Source: Nostoc sp. KVJ3 (lineage in GTDB: Bacteria > Cyanobacteriota > Cyanobacteriia > Cyanobacteriales > Nostocaceae). Taken from it: DNA of 64,000 nucleotides. The notes beneath the pieces were generated by a model. It was given only the letters and a program-made list of their open reading frames with translations, had not been told where the DNA came from and searched no databases. Where the stretch lies: assembly GCF_026127265.1 (NCBI RefSeq), contig NZ_WWFG01000001.1, positions 3,647,501 through 3,711,500 on the forward strand. The letters run 5' to 3'. This document shows, piece by piece, positions 25,735 through 33,329 of the stretch (its first letter is position 1; each line of letters starts with the position of its first letter). The translations under genes were made by a program, and so were the position numbers.

Positions 25735-26178
25735 ATGACAATTACTACCAACTTAAAACAACTTTATGAAACCGATGAAGATTTATGGTTAGAAGAAACT
25801 ATTAAATTATTAAAGCAAAAACAGTTTAACCAACTTGATTTAGAAAATTTAATTGAGGAATTAATCAGTTTGGGAAAAAGAGATTTAGCTAAAGCCAAAA
25901 GTCTTTTAAGGCAAATTATTATTCATATATTATTACTCCAATATTGGCAGGTGGAATATGAAATAAACTATCGTCATTGGATTGGAGAAATTAAAACTTT
26001 TAGATATGACTTAAATAATCATTTAACGACGAATTTAATAAACAAGTTACAGGATGATTTAGAGAATATTTATCAAACTGCGGTTGATTTTATGAAAGTT
26101 AAAACCGATTTAACTATTTTTCTAGAAAAGTGTCCTTACACTCTTGTACAATTATTAGATGACAATTATTTACCTTAA
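25735..26178 (+). CDS. DUF29 family protein
   Basis: A 147-residue helical protein of the DUF29 family, abundant in filamentous cyanobacteria. It opens with LYETDEDLWLEETIKLLKQK, followed by DLENLIEELISLGKRDL, a HILLLQYW helix near residue 64 and a tail ending LLDDNYLP. The biochemical role is unknown; genes of the family are often scattered among toxin-antitoxin genes and mobile DNA, as here. A decayed copy of its last 21 codons sits at 27263-27331, part of a local duplication. Confidence 0.85.
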   Translation: MTITTNLKQLYETDEDLWLEETIKLLKQKQFNQLDLENLIEELISLGKRDLAKAKSLLRQIIIHILLLQYWQVEYEINYRHWIGEIKTFRYDLNNHLTTNLINKLQDDLENIYQTAVDFMKVKTDLTIFLEKCPYTLVQLLDDNYLP

Positions 26179-26317
26179 ATATGATGGAATTAATGAGCGA
26201 TGTCTACGACGGGCTATTCGGCGTCGCACTATAAATCTATGCTTTGCTTTAGCGATCGCTTTCTACAATAATCCCTGCTGGATAGCTACTTGAGGATTTA
26301 ACGTTACGCGGCGTTGA

Positions 26318-26560
26318 TTATACTGATTCTAGATGAGTGACCGGAATTTGTTCAGTTCTTTCAGGGGGTTTGGCTCCAGTTGCAACAGCATGAACCGCAT
26401 GAAAAATATCAGATGAGTAGTATCGATTGCCACAAGTATCACAAACACCAATCGTCACATCTTCGAGGATGACAAATCCATCTCTATATTTAAATACCTC
26501 GCGCTTGACAATTCGAGGTTGAACAGTTCCTTGGCAATACTCGCATCTATATCCATACAT
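26318..26560 (-). CDS. YgiT-type zinc finger protein (MqsA N-terminal-like)
   Basis: An 80-residue protein starting MYGYRCEYCQGTVQPRIVKR, with two CxxC knuckles (CEYC near residue 6 and CDTC near residue 40), the zinc-binding fold of the MqsA N-terminal domain. I start it at ATG 26560, which has AAGG close upstream; a GTG at 26590 would add ten residues without a ribosome site. Such proteins are usually antitoxins paired with a small toxin (often DUF4258). None is adjacent in that form; the gene instead follows the Phd-RelE pair by 54 bp. A C-terminal fragment of a second copy lies at 27503-27612. Confidence 0.8.
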   Translation of the reverse strand: MYGYRCEYCQGTVQPRIVKREVFKYRDGFVILEDVTIGVCDTCGNRYYSSDIFHAVHAVATGAKPPERTEQIPVTHLESV

Positions 26561-26614
26561 ACGGCTAGCCTTAAGCTTCAGTGACTTCACAAACAGTCAC
26601 AATTAGATAAATTT

Positions 26615-26962
26615 TTATATTAATTTCTGCAATAGATTATAAATATCCCCTTCATCACTTTCTTTTCGTAAGCCTACACCAACAACCAATACTACCACTT
26701 TATCAATTTCTACTTTGTAAAGTATACGATAGCGCTGACCAACAGCCCTAACACTACGATAATTGATAAGCTTTCCAGTTAAAGGTTTTCCCTGTTTTTC
26801 TGGATCTGTTTTTAACTTATCAATACGTGAACTTAAAACTTTCTGGTGACGTTTATCTTTAATATTTTCTAACATCTCTAATGCTAGAGGTGTTAACTGA
26901 ATTTCAAATTCAATATTCTCAGACTGTGGTATATCAGAGTCCGAGTTTGAGTTTAGCATCAT
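26615..26962 (-). CDS. RelE/ParE-superfamily toxin
   Basis: A 115-residue protein with the small RelE fold: IQLTPLALEMLENIKD, then KLKTDPEKQGKPLTGKL, YRSVRAVGQRYRILYKVE and KVVVLVVGVGLRKESDEGDIY. The basic RAVGQRYRILY strand is where RelE toxins bind ribosome and mRNA or ParE toxins bind gyrase; which applies cannot be told. The reading frame begins inside the end of the antitoxin gene (29-bp overlap), typical of translational coupling within a type II pair. Confidence 0.85.
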   Translation of the reverse strand: MMLNSNSDSDIPQSENIEFEIQLTPLALEMLENIKDKRHQKVLSSRIDKLKTDPEKQGKPLTGKLINYRSVRAVGQRYRILYKVEIDKVVVLVVGVGLRKESDEGDIYNLLQKLI

Positions 26963-27197
26963 TCCAACTAATAGTTTCTCCTCTCTCCCCTTGAGCTATA
27001 CTTTCTTGTAATTCTTGGGTAAATTCTTTATCAGATAAAATTTCCAGAGTTTCTAGTAAAGATTCATATTTCTCAAAACTAATTGCAGCTATTACTGGTT
27101 TACCATATTTGGTAATAATTATTGGATCTTCTTTTAAATCGTCTGGTAAATCTAGAAGTTGCTCTTGTGCTTCTGTAATTGTTAGGTATTTTAGCAT
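26934..27197 (-). CDS. Phd/YefM-family antitoxin
   Basis: An 87-residue protein starting MLKYLTITEAQEQLLDLPDD, followed by PIIITKYGKPVIAAISFEKYESLLE, the N-terminal DNA-binding fold of Phd/YefM antitoxins. The acidic C-terminal half (LSDKEFTQELQESIAQGE) would bind and neutralise the toxin encoded next. The pair shares 29 bp. Antitoxins of this family usually repress their own promoter, which should lie in 27198-27260. Confidence 0.87.
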   Translation of the reverse strand: MLKYLTITEAQEQLLDLPDDLKEDPIIITKYGKPVIAAISFEKYESLLETLEILSDKEFTQELQESIAQGERGETISWNDAKLKLGL

Positions 27198-27262
27198 ATT
27201 CTAGTTGATAAATAATAATTAACTATCATTATATCACTTGCTTGAAAAACCAACCTAAACCT

Positions 27263-27331
27263 AGTCCGATTTTCTATAAAAATGTTCTTACACTCTTTCA
27301 AAATTACTTAGATGATAATTATTTACCTTAA
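27263..27331 (+). pseudogene. DUF29 C-terminal relic
   Basis: Conceptual translation gives PIFYKNVLTLFQNYLDDNYLP then stop, aligning with TIFLEKCPYTLVQLLDDNYLP at the end of the intact DUF29 protein at 25735-26178. There is no open frame upstream. It marks the left end of a duplicated segment whose other end is the YgiT fragment. Confidence 0.7.
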
Positions 27332-27502
27332 ATATATCAGTCTTCTCTGAGTTTTTATGAAATGAAAGAAGTAGCAAAACAGATGATGTGTACGATGATG
27401 CTCCCCCTACGCACCGTAAATTTTTGCTATGGTTTGGCGATCGCTTTCTGTAATAATCCCTGCTGGATAGCGACTTGAGGATTTAACGTTACGCGGCGTT
27501 GA

Positions 27503-27612
27503 TTATGCTGATTCTAGATGAGTGACCGAAATTTGTTCAGTTCTTTCAGGGGGTTTCGCTCCAGTTGCAACAGCATGAACCGCATGAATAATATCGGCAG
27601 AATAGTACCGAT
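27503..27612 (-). pseudogene. C-terminal fragment of a duplicated YgiT-type zinc finger gene
   Basis: The minus strand encodes RYYSADIIHAVHAVATGAK and continues through PPERTEQISVTHLESA to a stop, nearly identical to the end of the protein at 26318-26560. The zinc knuckles and start are missing. The flanking DNA (TAATCCCTGCTGGATAGC around 27454) is also shared with 26267, so the duplication includes non-coding sequence. Confidence 0.8.
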
Positions 27613-27622
27613 GAGGAATTGT

Positions 27623-27820
27623 TCATAGCATTGTGTTGGGCTGCTGGCGCTGGGCGACTTTGATTAACAACCTTAATGCCTCATTCACTGCTTCATCGTT
27701 GGGAAAAGCTTGGGCAACATGGGGAGCTAAAAGTACTAGGTTCGTTTTTGTATCGTTCAACATATTTACCTCTAACCCCGCTTGCCATTTGAGCGAAGTC
27801 GTACTCATGACGTAATTCAT
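27623..27820 (-). CDS. Small hypothetical protein
   Basis: A 65-residue ORF whose ATG overlaps the stop of the VapB-like gene by 4 bp, suggesting coupling. The C-terminal 45 residues (NDTKTNLVLLAPHVAQAFPND, ALRLLIKVAQRQ) look like a compact helical protein; an internal Met at residue 20 could be the real start. It does not resemble a PIN toxin, which would be the expected partner, and it ends next to the duplicated fragment, so it may be a replacement or remnant. Confidence 0.45.
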   Translation of the reverse strand: MNYVMSTTSLKWQAGLEVNMLNDTKTNLVLLAPHVAQAFPNDEAVNEALRLLIKVAQRQQPNTML

Positions 27821-28083
27821 CTTCCATGCTCTAGCCCTTGTTGCCGATACTTGTTGAGTAGGAGTTGCTGATAGTTGTTGACTGCTTCAGGTGGAGATAC
27901 GTCTAGGGAATCCACAGTTTCAAACCATTGTGACCATTTTCCCACAAGCGTTTCATTAGCCTGACTGTCAGTAATTTTAATTTGATGTTTGTGGATAACA
28001 AAGTCAATGAAATCGGTCACTTCTTGCAGGAGTGGTTCGGAAAGTTGCTGCAATTTTGCAATGGTAGTTTCACAAATAGTCAT
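27817..28083 (-). CDS. VapB/DUF2281-like antitoxin
   Basis: An 88-residue protein starting MTICETTIAKLQQLSEPLLQ, followed by EVTDFIDFVIHKHQ, the helical signature of the DUF2281/VapB-like antitoxins common in cyanobacteria. It ends with an acidic, Gln-rich tail. AAGGA is 8 nt before ATG. The expected PIN-domain toxin is absent; only a 65-residue ORF follows, so this looks like an orphaned antitoxin. Confidence 0.65.
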   Translation of the reverse strand: MTICETTIAKLQQLSEPLLQEVTDFIDFVIHKHQIKITDSQANETLVGKWSQWFETVDSLDVSPPEAVNNYQQLLLNKYRQQGLEHGR

Positions 28084-28162
28084 GAGAATAATCCTTTTTT
28101 AGTCCTCTTCATTGTTACTCAAGAATTTGACTAAATTTACAGCAAGGGCGATCGCAATTGCA

Positions 28163-28450
28163 CTATTTTTGAGTAACTTCAGTGAGGGCTTCATGGATAA
28201 CCTCATCGCTAACACCGTGACGCTTCAAGCTAGCAATCAGTGCTGATACAGTATCACCCTCTAGTCGTTGTTCCAGATCAACTCTTAGCCCTTGCCCAAT
28301 ATAGGCACGAACTAACGGCTGATAGCCAGAAAATCCTAGTAATGGTGCTATTCTTTTTAAATCTTCAATGACATCTTCGGGAATGCGAATTGTGATTGTA
28401 GTCATTGGACGATTTTTATCGAGTCGCTTTTTCAGTGCTTCAGCTTTCAT
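28163..28450 (-). CDS. Ribbon-helix-helix antitoxin (BrnA-like partner of BrnT)
   Basis: A 95-residue protein with a ribbon-helix-helix DNA-binding core (MTTITIRIPEDVIEDLKRIA, then GYQPLVRAYIGQGLRVDLE). AAGGAGCGAG lies about 9 nt before ATG. Its start overlaps the former end of the brnT reading frame (tATGaaagcTGA), the gene order of BrnT/BrnA type II systems. Because the toxin gene carries a nonsense codon, the antitoxin is probably an orphan repressor now. Confidence 0.8.
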   Translation of the reverse strand: MKAEALKKRLDKNRPMTTITIRIPEDVIEDLKRIAPLLGFSGYQPLVRAYIGQGLRVDLEQRLEGDTVSALIASLKRHGVSDEVIHEALTEVTQK

Positions 28451-28736
28451 AATATTCTCGCTCCTTGCGTGTTGCTTTACGAGCTAAAATGAGCCGAATT
28501 ATGTCGTTTTCACGTTCAATTTATACGACATACAGAAGATTCCATCGTCTGTCTAAGCCAATAACAGCATCTCTTTCTTCATCATTGCGACTTGCATCAA
28601 CAACTACTAAAAACGGATCGAAAAATGCTTCTGTGGCTTGCTGAAATGTCACGCCATCATGATTGCTGGGATTTATCCAAGCTTTTTCTTCGTTCCAAAC
28701 GAAAGTGACACCATTAAGCACGAAATACACATCCAT
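28440..28736 (-). pseudogene. brnT: BrnT toxin with in-frame nonsense codon
   Basis: The frame begins MDVYFVLNGVTFVWNEEKAW and continues with GVTFQQATEAFFDP and NDEERDAVIGLDRRWNLLYVV, the BrnT ribonuclease pattern, then hits TAA at 28521-28523. The same frame continues without break through IERENDIIRLILARKATRKE and REYYES to a TGA at 28440-28442 that overlaps the antitoxin start. This matches the missing BrnT C-terminus (ARKATRKER is a family mark). A single-base change such as TAT to TAA would explain it. The truncated 71-residue product lacks the conserved C-terminal helix. Confidence 0.85.
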
Positions 28737-28849
28737 ACCTTACATAGTAGACATTGTGTATTTACGTTGTCAATACGTTTTATGAAATAGAGATATTTCC
28801 GTAAGGGCGATGTCTACGACGGGCTACGCCTACGCACTGTAAATCTATG

Positions 28850-29239
28850 CTAGGGTTTGGCGTTAGCGAAGCTCGTCGGCGGATCTTCACTAATCACGTC
28901 TTGAATGAGTTTCTCTGATATTTTAGAGCATTCGTCAAATAGATCCTCCTCTACCTGAATTATCTGTGTACTACTGATCAACTTCTGCGCTTTCCAATAT
29001 TCGAGTAAATTCACAATTAGTTTTCCGACGATATTGTTAGGCTCTTGATCCAAAAATGCTCTCAGACGGTTAGCTTTAGAACCGCTTGCATAAGCATATT
29101 TAATATCGTATATATCTATACCTGTACTTTCTAGAATAAATTCTTGAAATGTTCTGTTTGAAAAATCAAGTACATACCCATCACTCATTTTTAGGAGTTT
29201 TTCTATTTTTTTCTTTTCGATACTGGATAAATTAGACAT
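28850..29239 (-). CDS. AbiJ N-terminal-domain-like protein, probably truncated
   Basis: A 129-residue protein starting MSNLSSIEKKKIEKLLKMSD, with GYVLDFSNRTFQEFI, GIDIYDIKYAYASGSKANRL and RAFLDQEPNNIVGKLI. This pattern is familiar from N-terminal domains of AbiJ-like abortive-infection proteins, where a longer effector domain follows. Here the protein stops soon after, and its last residues (DPPTSFANAKP) are read from a dispersed intergenic repeat, so the effector part seems lost. I start at ATG 29239; a TTG five codons earlier is open. Function as an intact defence gene is doubtful. Confidence 0.6.
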   Translation of the reverse strand: MSNLSSIEKKKIEKLLKMSDGYVLDFSNRTFQEFILESTGIDIYDIKYAYASGSKANRLRAFLDQEPNNIVGKLIVNLLEYWKAQKLISSTQIIQVEEDLFDECSKISEKLIQDVISEDPPTSFANAKP

Positions 29240-29467
29240 TCTCAATAAGGACAAGCAATTTATACGGAACAGCTAGAACCAAGAGAATAAACAGTATAAC
29301 TGGTCGGGACAGGAAACAGATAGCGCAGCGTTAGCGAGTCCGCATTCGCTTTTAGCGTCTCGTATTTCCTCTCTCTTGAACTGCCCTCTGCCTCCTGCCT
29401 TCATCGATAATGCAACAGTCGTTATATGTGTAGCAATCATTTCTAAAATTGGTATAACTAACAAAAT

Positions 29468-29493
29468 AAAAAGCCCACTGATGTGGGCTTTTT
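29468..29493. terminator. typA terminator
   Basis: A hairpin AAAAAGCCCAC / GTGGGCTTTTT with a TGAT loop, 25 bp after the typA stop, with T-runs on both strands, so it can act in either direction. Confidence 0.85.
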
Positions 29494-29517
29494 AAATCGA
29501 TTAAGTTATTGTTTTAC

Positions 29518-31308
29518 TTAGCGTTTTGCTAACTTCTTCGACATCTTCCGCAGACGAATTGATTGGGGTGTAACTTCCACCAATTCATCGGCGGCGATGT
29601 ATTCCAAAGCACGCTCTAGGCTCATGTCTATCGGTGCTTGCAGTTGCACCAATTCATCGCCACCAGCCGCCCGGTGATTGGTTAATTGCTTGGTCTTACA
29701 GATATTTAGTTCCAAATCTTGGGAACGAGTGTGTTCTCCCACAATCATACCTCTGTAAACCTTTGTGCCGGGAGTGATAAAGAATGCTCCTCTATCTTCG
29801 GCATTTCTCATGGCGTAGAAGGTAGAAACGCCTTCTTCAAAGGAGATTAAAACGCCTTTGTTACGGGCTTCAATGTCCCCACTTAGTTGACGGTAATCTA
29901 AGAAGCTGTGGTTCATGATGCCTTCACCACGAGTCATCCGCATGAATTCACCCCGGAAACCAATCAAACCACGGGCGGGAATGACAAACTCTAACTGGGT
30001 GCGATCGCCACTACCAGGTTGCATATCTTGCATTTCGCCTTTCCGTTGTCCCAGGCGTTCGATACAGCTACCCACAGCATCAGCAGGAATATCTAACACC
30101 AAAAGTTCGTAAGGTTCGCAAGGTTGACCATTGACTTCGCGGTAAATTACCTGTGGCTGAGATACCTGAAACTCGAAGCCTTCCCGACGCATGGTTTCAA
30201 TTAAGATACCGAGGTGGAGTTCCCCACGACCGGAAACGAGGAATTTATCGGGAGAATCGGTTTCTTCGACCCGTAAAGCGACGTTGGTTTCAAGTTCGCG
30301 GAATAGGCGATCGCGTATTTGACGGGAAGTCACCAACTTACCTTCTTGACCAGCAAAGGGCGAATCGTTCACCCAGAAGGCCATTTGCAAGGTTGGTTCA
30401 TCCACTTTAATTAGTGGTAAAGCTTGCGGTTCGTTGGGATCAGTAATGGTTTCCCCAATATAAGCATCAGCGAAACCAGCCACCGCCACAATATAACCTG
30501 CGGTTGCTTCTTCCATATCTATGCGCTTTAGTCCTTCAAAGCCCATCAACTTGGTAATTTTACCCTTGACAATGGTGCCATCTTCTGTTATTAAAGCTGC
30601 TTGTTGTCCTGCTCGGATTGTACCGTTGTGAATTCTGCCAATCACAATCCGTCCCAGATATTCAGAATAATCTAGGGTTGTGACTTGCAATTGCAGAGGC
30701 TTATTGCTGTCGCCTACTGGTGGTGGAACGTGTTGCAGAATCGCGTTAAACAGGGGTTGCATATCTACCGATTCTGCTTCCAAGCTTTCTTTAGCGAAAC
30801 CTGCCATACCGGAGGCAAACAGATAGGTAAAATCACACTGGTCTTCATCTGCCCCTAATTCCAAGAACAGATCCAAAACTTTATCAACAGCAACGTGGGG
30901 GTCAGTTTGTCCACGATCGATTTTGTTGATGATAACGATGGGGCGCAGCCCTTTTTCCAAAGCTTTTTTCAGGACAAAGCGCGTTTGGGGCATGGGGCCT
31001 TCATTGGCATCGACAATTAGAAGACATCCGTCAACCATGCCGAGTACGCGTTCCACTTCGCCGCCAAAGTCAGCGTGTCCAGGAGTATCAACAATATTAA
31101 TTAGCGTATCTTTGTAGCGAACGGCTGTATTTTTAGACAGGATAGTAATACCCCGTTCCCGTTCTAGGGCGTTGGAGTCCATAACGCAATCCGGAACGTC
31201 TTCGCCTTCGCGGAAAATGCCGGATTGTTTGAGGAGTGCGTCAACCAGCGTGGTTTTGCCGTGGTCAACGTGGGCGATAATTGCGACGTTGCGAATTGGG
31301 AGCGTCAT
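29518..31308 (-). CDS. typA: TypA/BipA translational GTPase
   Basis: A 596-residue ribosome-associated GTPase of full family length. It has the P-loop AHVDHGKTTL (12-21), switch I ERGITI, DTPGHADF and NKID motifs, then the EF-G-like beta-barrel and the BipA-specific C-terminal domain (RGLIGFRGEFMRMTRGEGIM; EHTRSQDLELNICKTKQLTN). The protein helps 50S assembly and translation under cold or other stress. It is single and monocistronic, ended by the hairpin at 29468-29493. The annotated ATG at 31308 gives the canonical start MTLPIRNVAIIAHVDHG. Confidence 0.98.
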   Translation of the reverse strand: MTLPIRNVAIIAHVDHGKTTLVDALLKQSGIFREGEDVPDCVMDSNALERERGITILSKNTAVRYKDTLINIVDTPGHADFGGEVERVLGMVDGCLLIVDANEGPMPQTRFVLKKALEKGLRPIVIINKIDRGQTDPHVAVDKVLDLFLELGADEDQCDFTYLFASGMAGFAKESLEAESVDMQPLFNAILQHVPPPVGDSNKPLQLQVTTLDYSEYLGRIVIGRIHNGTIRAGQQAALITEDGTIVKGKITKLMGFEGLKRIDMEEATAGYIVAVAGFADAYIGETITDPNEPQALPLIKVDEPTLQMAFWVNDSPFAGQEGKLVTSRQIRDRLFRELETNVALRVEETDSPDKFLVSGRGELHLGILIETMRREGFEFQVSQPQVIYREVNGQPCEPYELLVLDIPADAVGSCIERLGQRKGEMQDMQPGSGDRTQLEFVIPARGLIGFRGEFMRMTRGEGIMNHSFLDYRQLSGDIEARNKGVLISFEEGVSTFYAMRNAEDRGAFFITPGTKVYRGMIVGEHTRSQDLELNICKTKQLTNHRAAGGDELVQLQAPIDMSLERALEYIAADELVEVTPQSIRLRKMSKKLAKR

Positions 31309-31726
31309 AGAAGCTTTTGGTGAACTCTAGAGGGGGTTTTAAGATTTACATTTGAATACTAGGCTTTTTTAACAGAATTGGGTATGATTAGCAGAACTCT
31401 GTAAAGAACCTTTAATAATTCTAGCGTAATCGTCACAATTGCGGTGAGGTTTGTCAAGGCTGCGTTGCGATCGCCTGAGTACACTTCACCGTAAAAGAAG
31501 TTTGGAATATTGAGACTTGATGGGGAAGTTTGCCTACCTTTAACCAGTTGACATGAGGAACTTATGTAGTTAATTGAGATGGTAGCTGGATTTACGCCGT
31601 GCTATATTAGTAGATTTTTAATAGTAAAGGTGTACTAATTTAATAGATTTCAACTAAAATAGTAATTGTAAGTGACCATTAAAAATAGCTAGAATAGCTA
31701 ACCAGTCTTAATTTGCGAGTCTGATT
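31309..31726. other. Divergent intergenic region
   Basis: Carries the promoters of typA (minus) and of the Panacea-type gene (plus). AT-rich; no gene or convincing repeat is seen. Confidence 0.35.
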
Positions 31727-32314
31727 ATGATTGATTGTCTAAATGTGGCTCGCTACTTCATCATCAGAGCTTACGAAGACAGTATAGAAGCAGAAATGAC
31801 CAACATGAAGGTTCAAAAGCTTCTGTATTACTCGCAAAGCTTACATTTGGCGATGTATGATGAGCCATTGTTTGAAGAAGAAATACAAGCATGGCGCTAT
31901 GGCCCTGTTTGTCCTCCGGCTTACAGATTTTACAGTGAATTTGAAGCTAAACAATTACCTATTCCTAGTCAAGAATTCCTGTTAGAGATCCCTGAGGATA
32001 AGATACAACTTCTAGAAGAAGTATGGGAATATTTTGGTGGCTACCATGCTTATCAACTTAGTGGTATGACACACTTGGAGTTTCCTTGGAAAAAGGCGCG
32101 TAAAGGTTTGCTACCTGAAGCTAGCTCAACTAAGCAAATTCTTCTTGAAGATTTGAAAGCATTGGGATATCTGAAACTAGACCAAATAGAGCGCGATCAT
32201 CCGGCCTATCAATTTGTAATGCAGGAAATTTTAAAGGACGCTTGTACTTCGGAATCATCAACTCGTATTCGTAAAGGAGAAGTGCGTGACTGGCTCAACT
32301 CCCTTCTCGATTGA
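31727..32314 (+). CDS. Panacea-domain (SocA/GepA-like) antitoxin
   Basis: A 195-residue protein with the Panacea fold formerly called DUF4065: NVARYFIIRAYEDSIEAEM, MTNMKVQKLLYYSQSLHLAM, then FEEEIQAWRYGPVCPPAY. Panacea domains act as antitoxins for many unrelated small toxins. The C-terminal part (from about residue 140) is an added helical segment. Its end overlaps the following toxin-like gene by 29 bp, supporting a two-gene toxin-antitoxin unit. Confidence 0.85.
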   Translation: MIDCLNVARYFIIRAYEDSIEAEMTNMKVQKLLYYSQSLHLAMYDEPLFEEEIQAWRYGPVCPPAYRFYSEFEAKQLPIPSQEFLLEIPEDKIQLLEEVWEYFGGYHAYQLSGMTHLEFPWKKARKGLLPEASSTKQILLEDLKALGYLKLDQIERDHPAYQFVMQEILKDACTSESSTRIRKGEVRDWLNSLLD

Positions 32315-32663
32315 AAAATCTGATAATTTCAACCGTTCTTTCAAAAAACTCGCAAAAGTTTACAGATCAGATTTTGTTGAGTGTATCGCAGAAGTTTTGG
32401 AAGATTTAATTGAAGATCAATATCCTCTCAATTCTCGTAATGAGCCTTTACCTAGAAAGATTGAATTACCTCAAGGATGGTCATTTCACAAACTAGAGTT
32501 GAAGGTATCCAAAGGCGCTTCGGGACAAATTAGATTAATGTATTTAGTCAATACAACTGATTGTGTAATCAAGCTTGTGTGGATTTATAGCCACGAGCAA
32601 TTTGAAAAACGCCCGACTGAGGTGGATTTAAAGAGCGTTCTTAAGGAGATATTAGATTATTGA
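32286..32663 (+). CDS. RelE-like toxin partner of the Panacea protein
   Basis: A 125-residue protein beginning at GTG 32286, chosen because AAGGAG lies about 7 nt upstream. The pattern FNRSFKKLAKVYR, then LPQGWSFHKLELKV, SGQIRLMYLVN and CVIKLVWIYSHEQFEKRP is a RelE/ParE-superfamily fold with the strand order beta-alpha-alpha-beta-beta-beta. A toxin role is inferred from the fold and from overlap with the Panacea gene. The actual target, ribosome-bound mRNA or gyrase, cannot be told. Confidence 0.75.
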   Translation: MTGSTPFSIEKSDNFNRSFKKLAKVYRSDFVECIAEVLEDLIEDQYPLNSRNEPLPRKIELPQGWSFHKLELKVSKGASGQIRLMYLVNTTDCVIKLVWIYSHEQFEKRPTEVDLKSVLKEILDY

Positions 32664-33329
32664 TATTTTAGTTTTTAGATTTAAGTAGCCAGGCGTAAAT
32701 AAATTAAAGTTTCTAGTAAGGACTAAAGTCCTGATAATTGTTGTTTTGAGCGATGAATCGCTCACTACGAACTAGGATTTTATAAGAAGAATTCAGAAGT
32801 CAGGAGTCAGAATTCAGCATGAATTCTGTACGAGGGTTAATGAATATTGGTTAAAACCGGACTTCGTCCCGCTGCGCTAACGCCCGAAGTCAAGCGAAAA
32901 AATTAAAATATTCTTCCTGAATTAAAACTCCATCCCTTTATGGGTGGAGTATTCTGACTCCTGACTCCTTTTTATTTTATGTTTAATGATGCTTACCTAC
33001 TTATCTAAATTAGGACTTACGCAAAATATCTCTTAAACTCTCATTTCTCCGTGTCCTCTGTGCCTCTGCGGTTCCTTATTCCGTGACTCTTGCGTAAGTC
33101 CTATAAATGTATGACTCTATAAAGCTAACATTAAAATTTTATCCGTCTGTGGATAGAATGTATATTTAAGTTTTATAAAAATCTAATCACAAAAATTGTC
33201 ATAAAAAGTTTTGTTTTTCTACCCAGAGTTGTGAGAGCGATCGCTCAAAAGAAAGATGGAATCTCTCTAACCCCTGTGTCAAGGTTGTATCAAGTAAGAA
33301 TTACGAACACTTTGCCGAGGAGAACACGG
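32664..33329. other. Intergenic region with palindromic repeats
   Basis: No gene is supported. It holds a GGACTAAAGTCC-type fragment near 32720 and a small inverted-repeat element at 33012-33102 described separately. Just before the hemerythrin gene, the frame is open upstream of 33330, but the better start is internal. Confidence 0.45.
33012..33102. mobile_element. MITE-like element, first copy
   Basis: Perfect 13-bp terminal inverted repeats, AGGACTTACGCAA at 33012-33024 and its complement at 33090-33102, enclose a 65-bp interior with CTCTCATTTCTCCGTG. The same termini bound a different interior at 47328-47418. No coding capacity. Confidence 0.7.

Noticed and set aside
33231..33329. 33-codon N-terminal extension of the hemerythrin protein
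   Set aside because: GAGGAG lies directly before the internal ATG at 33330, and the extra residues are not family-like.
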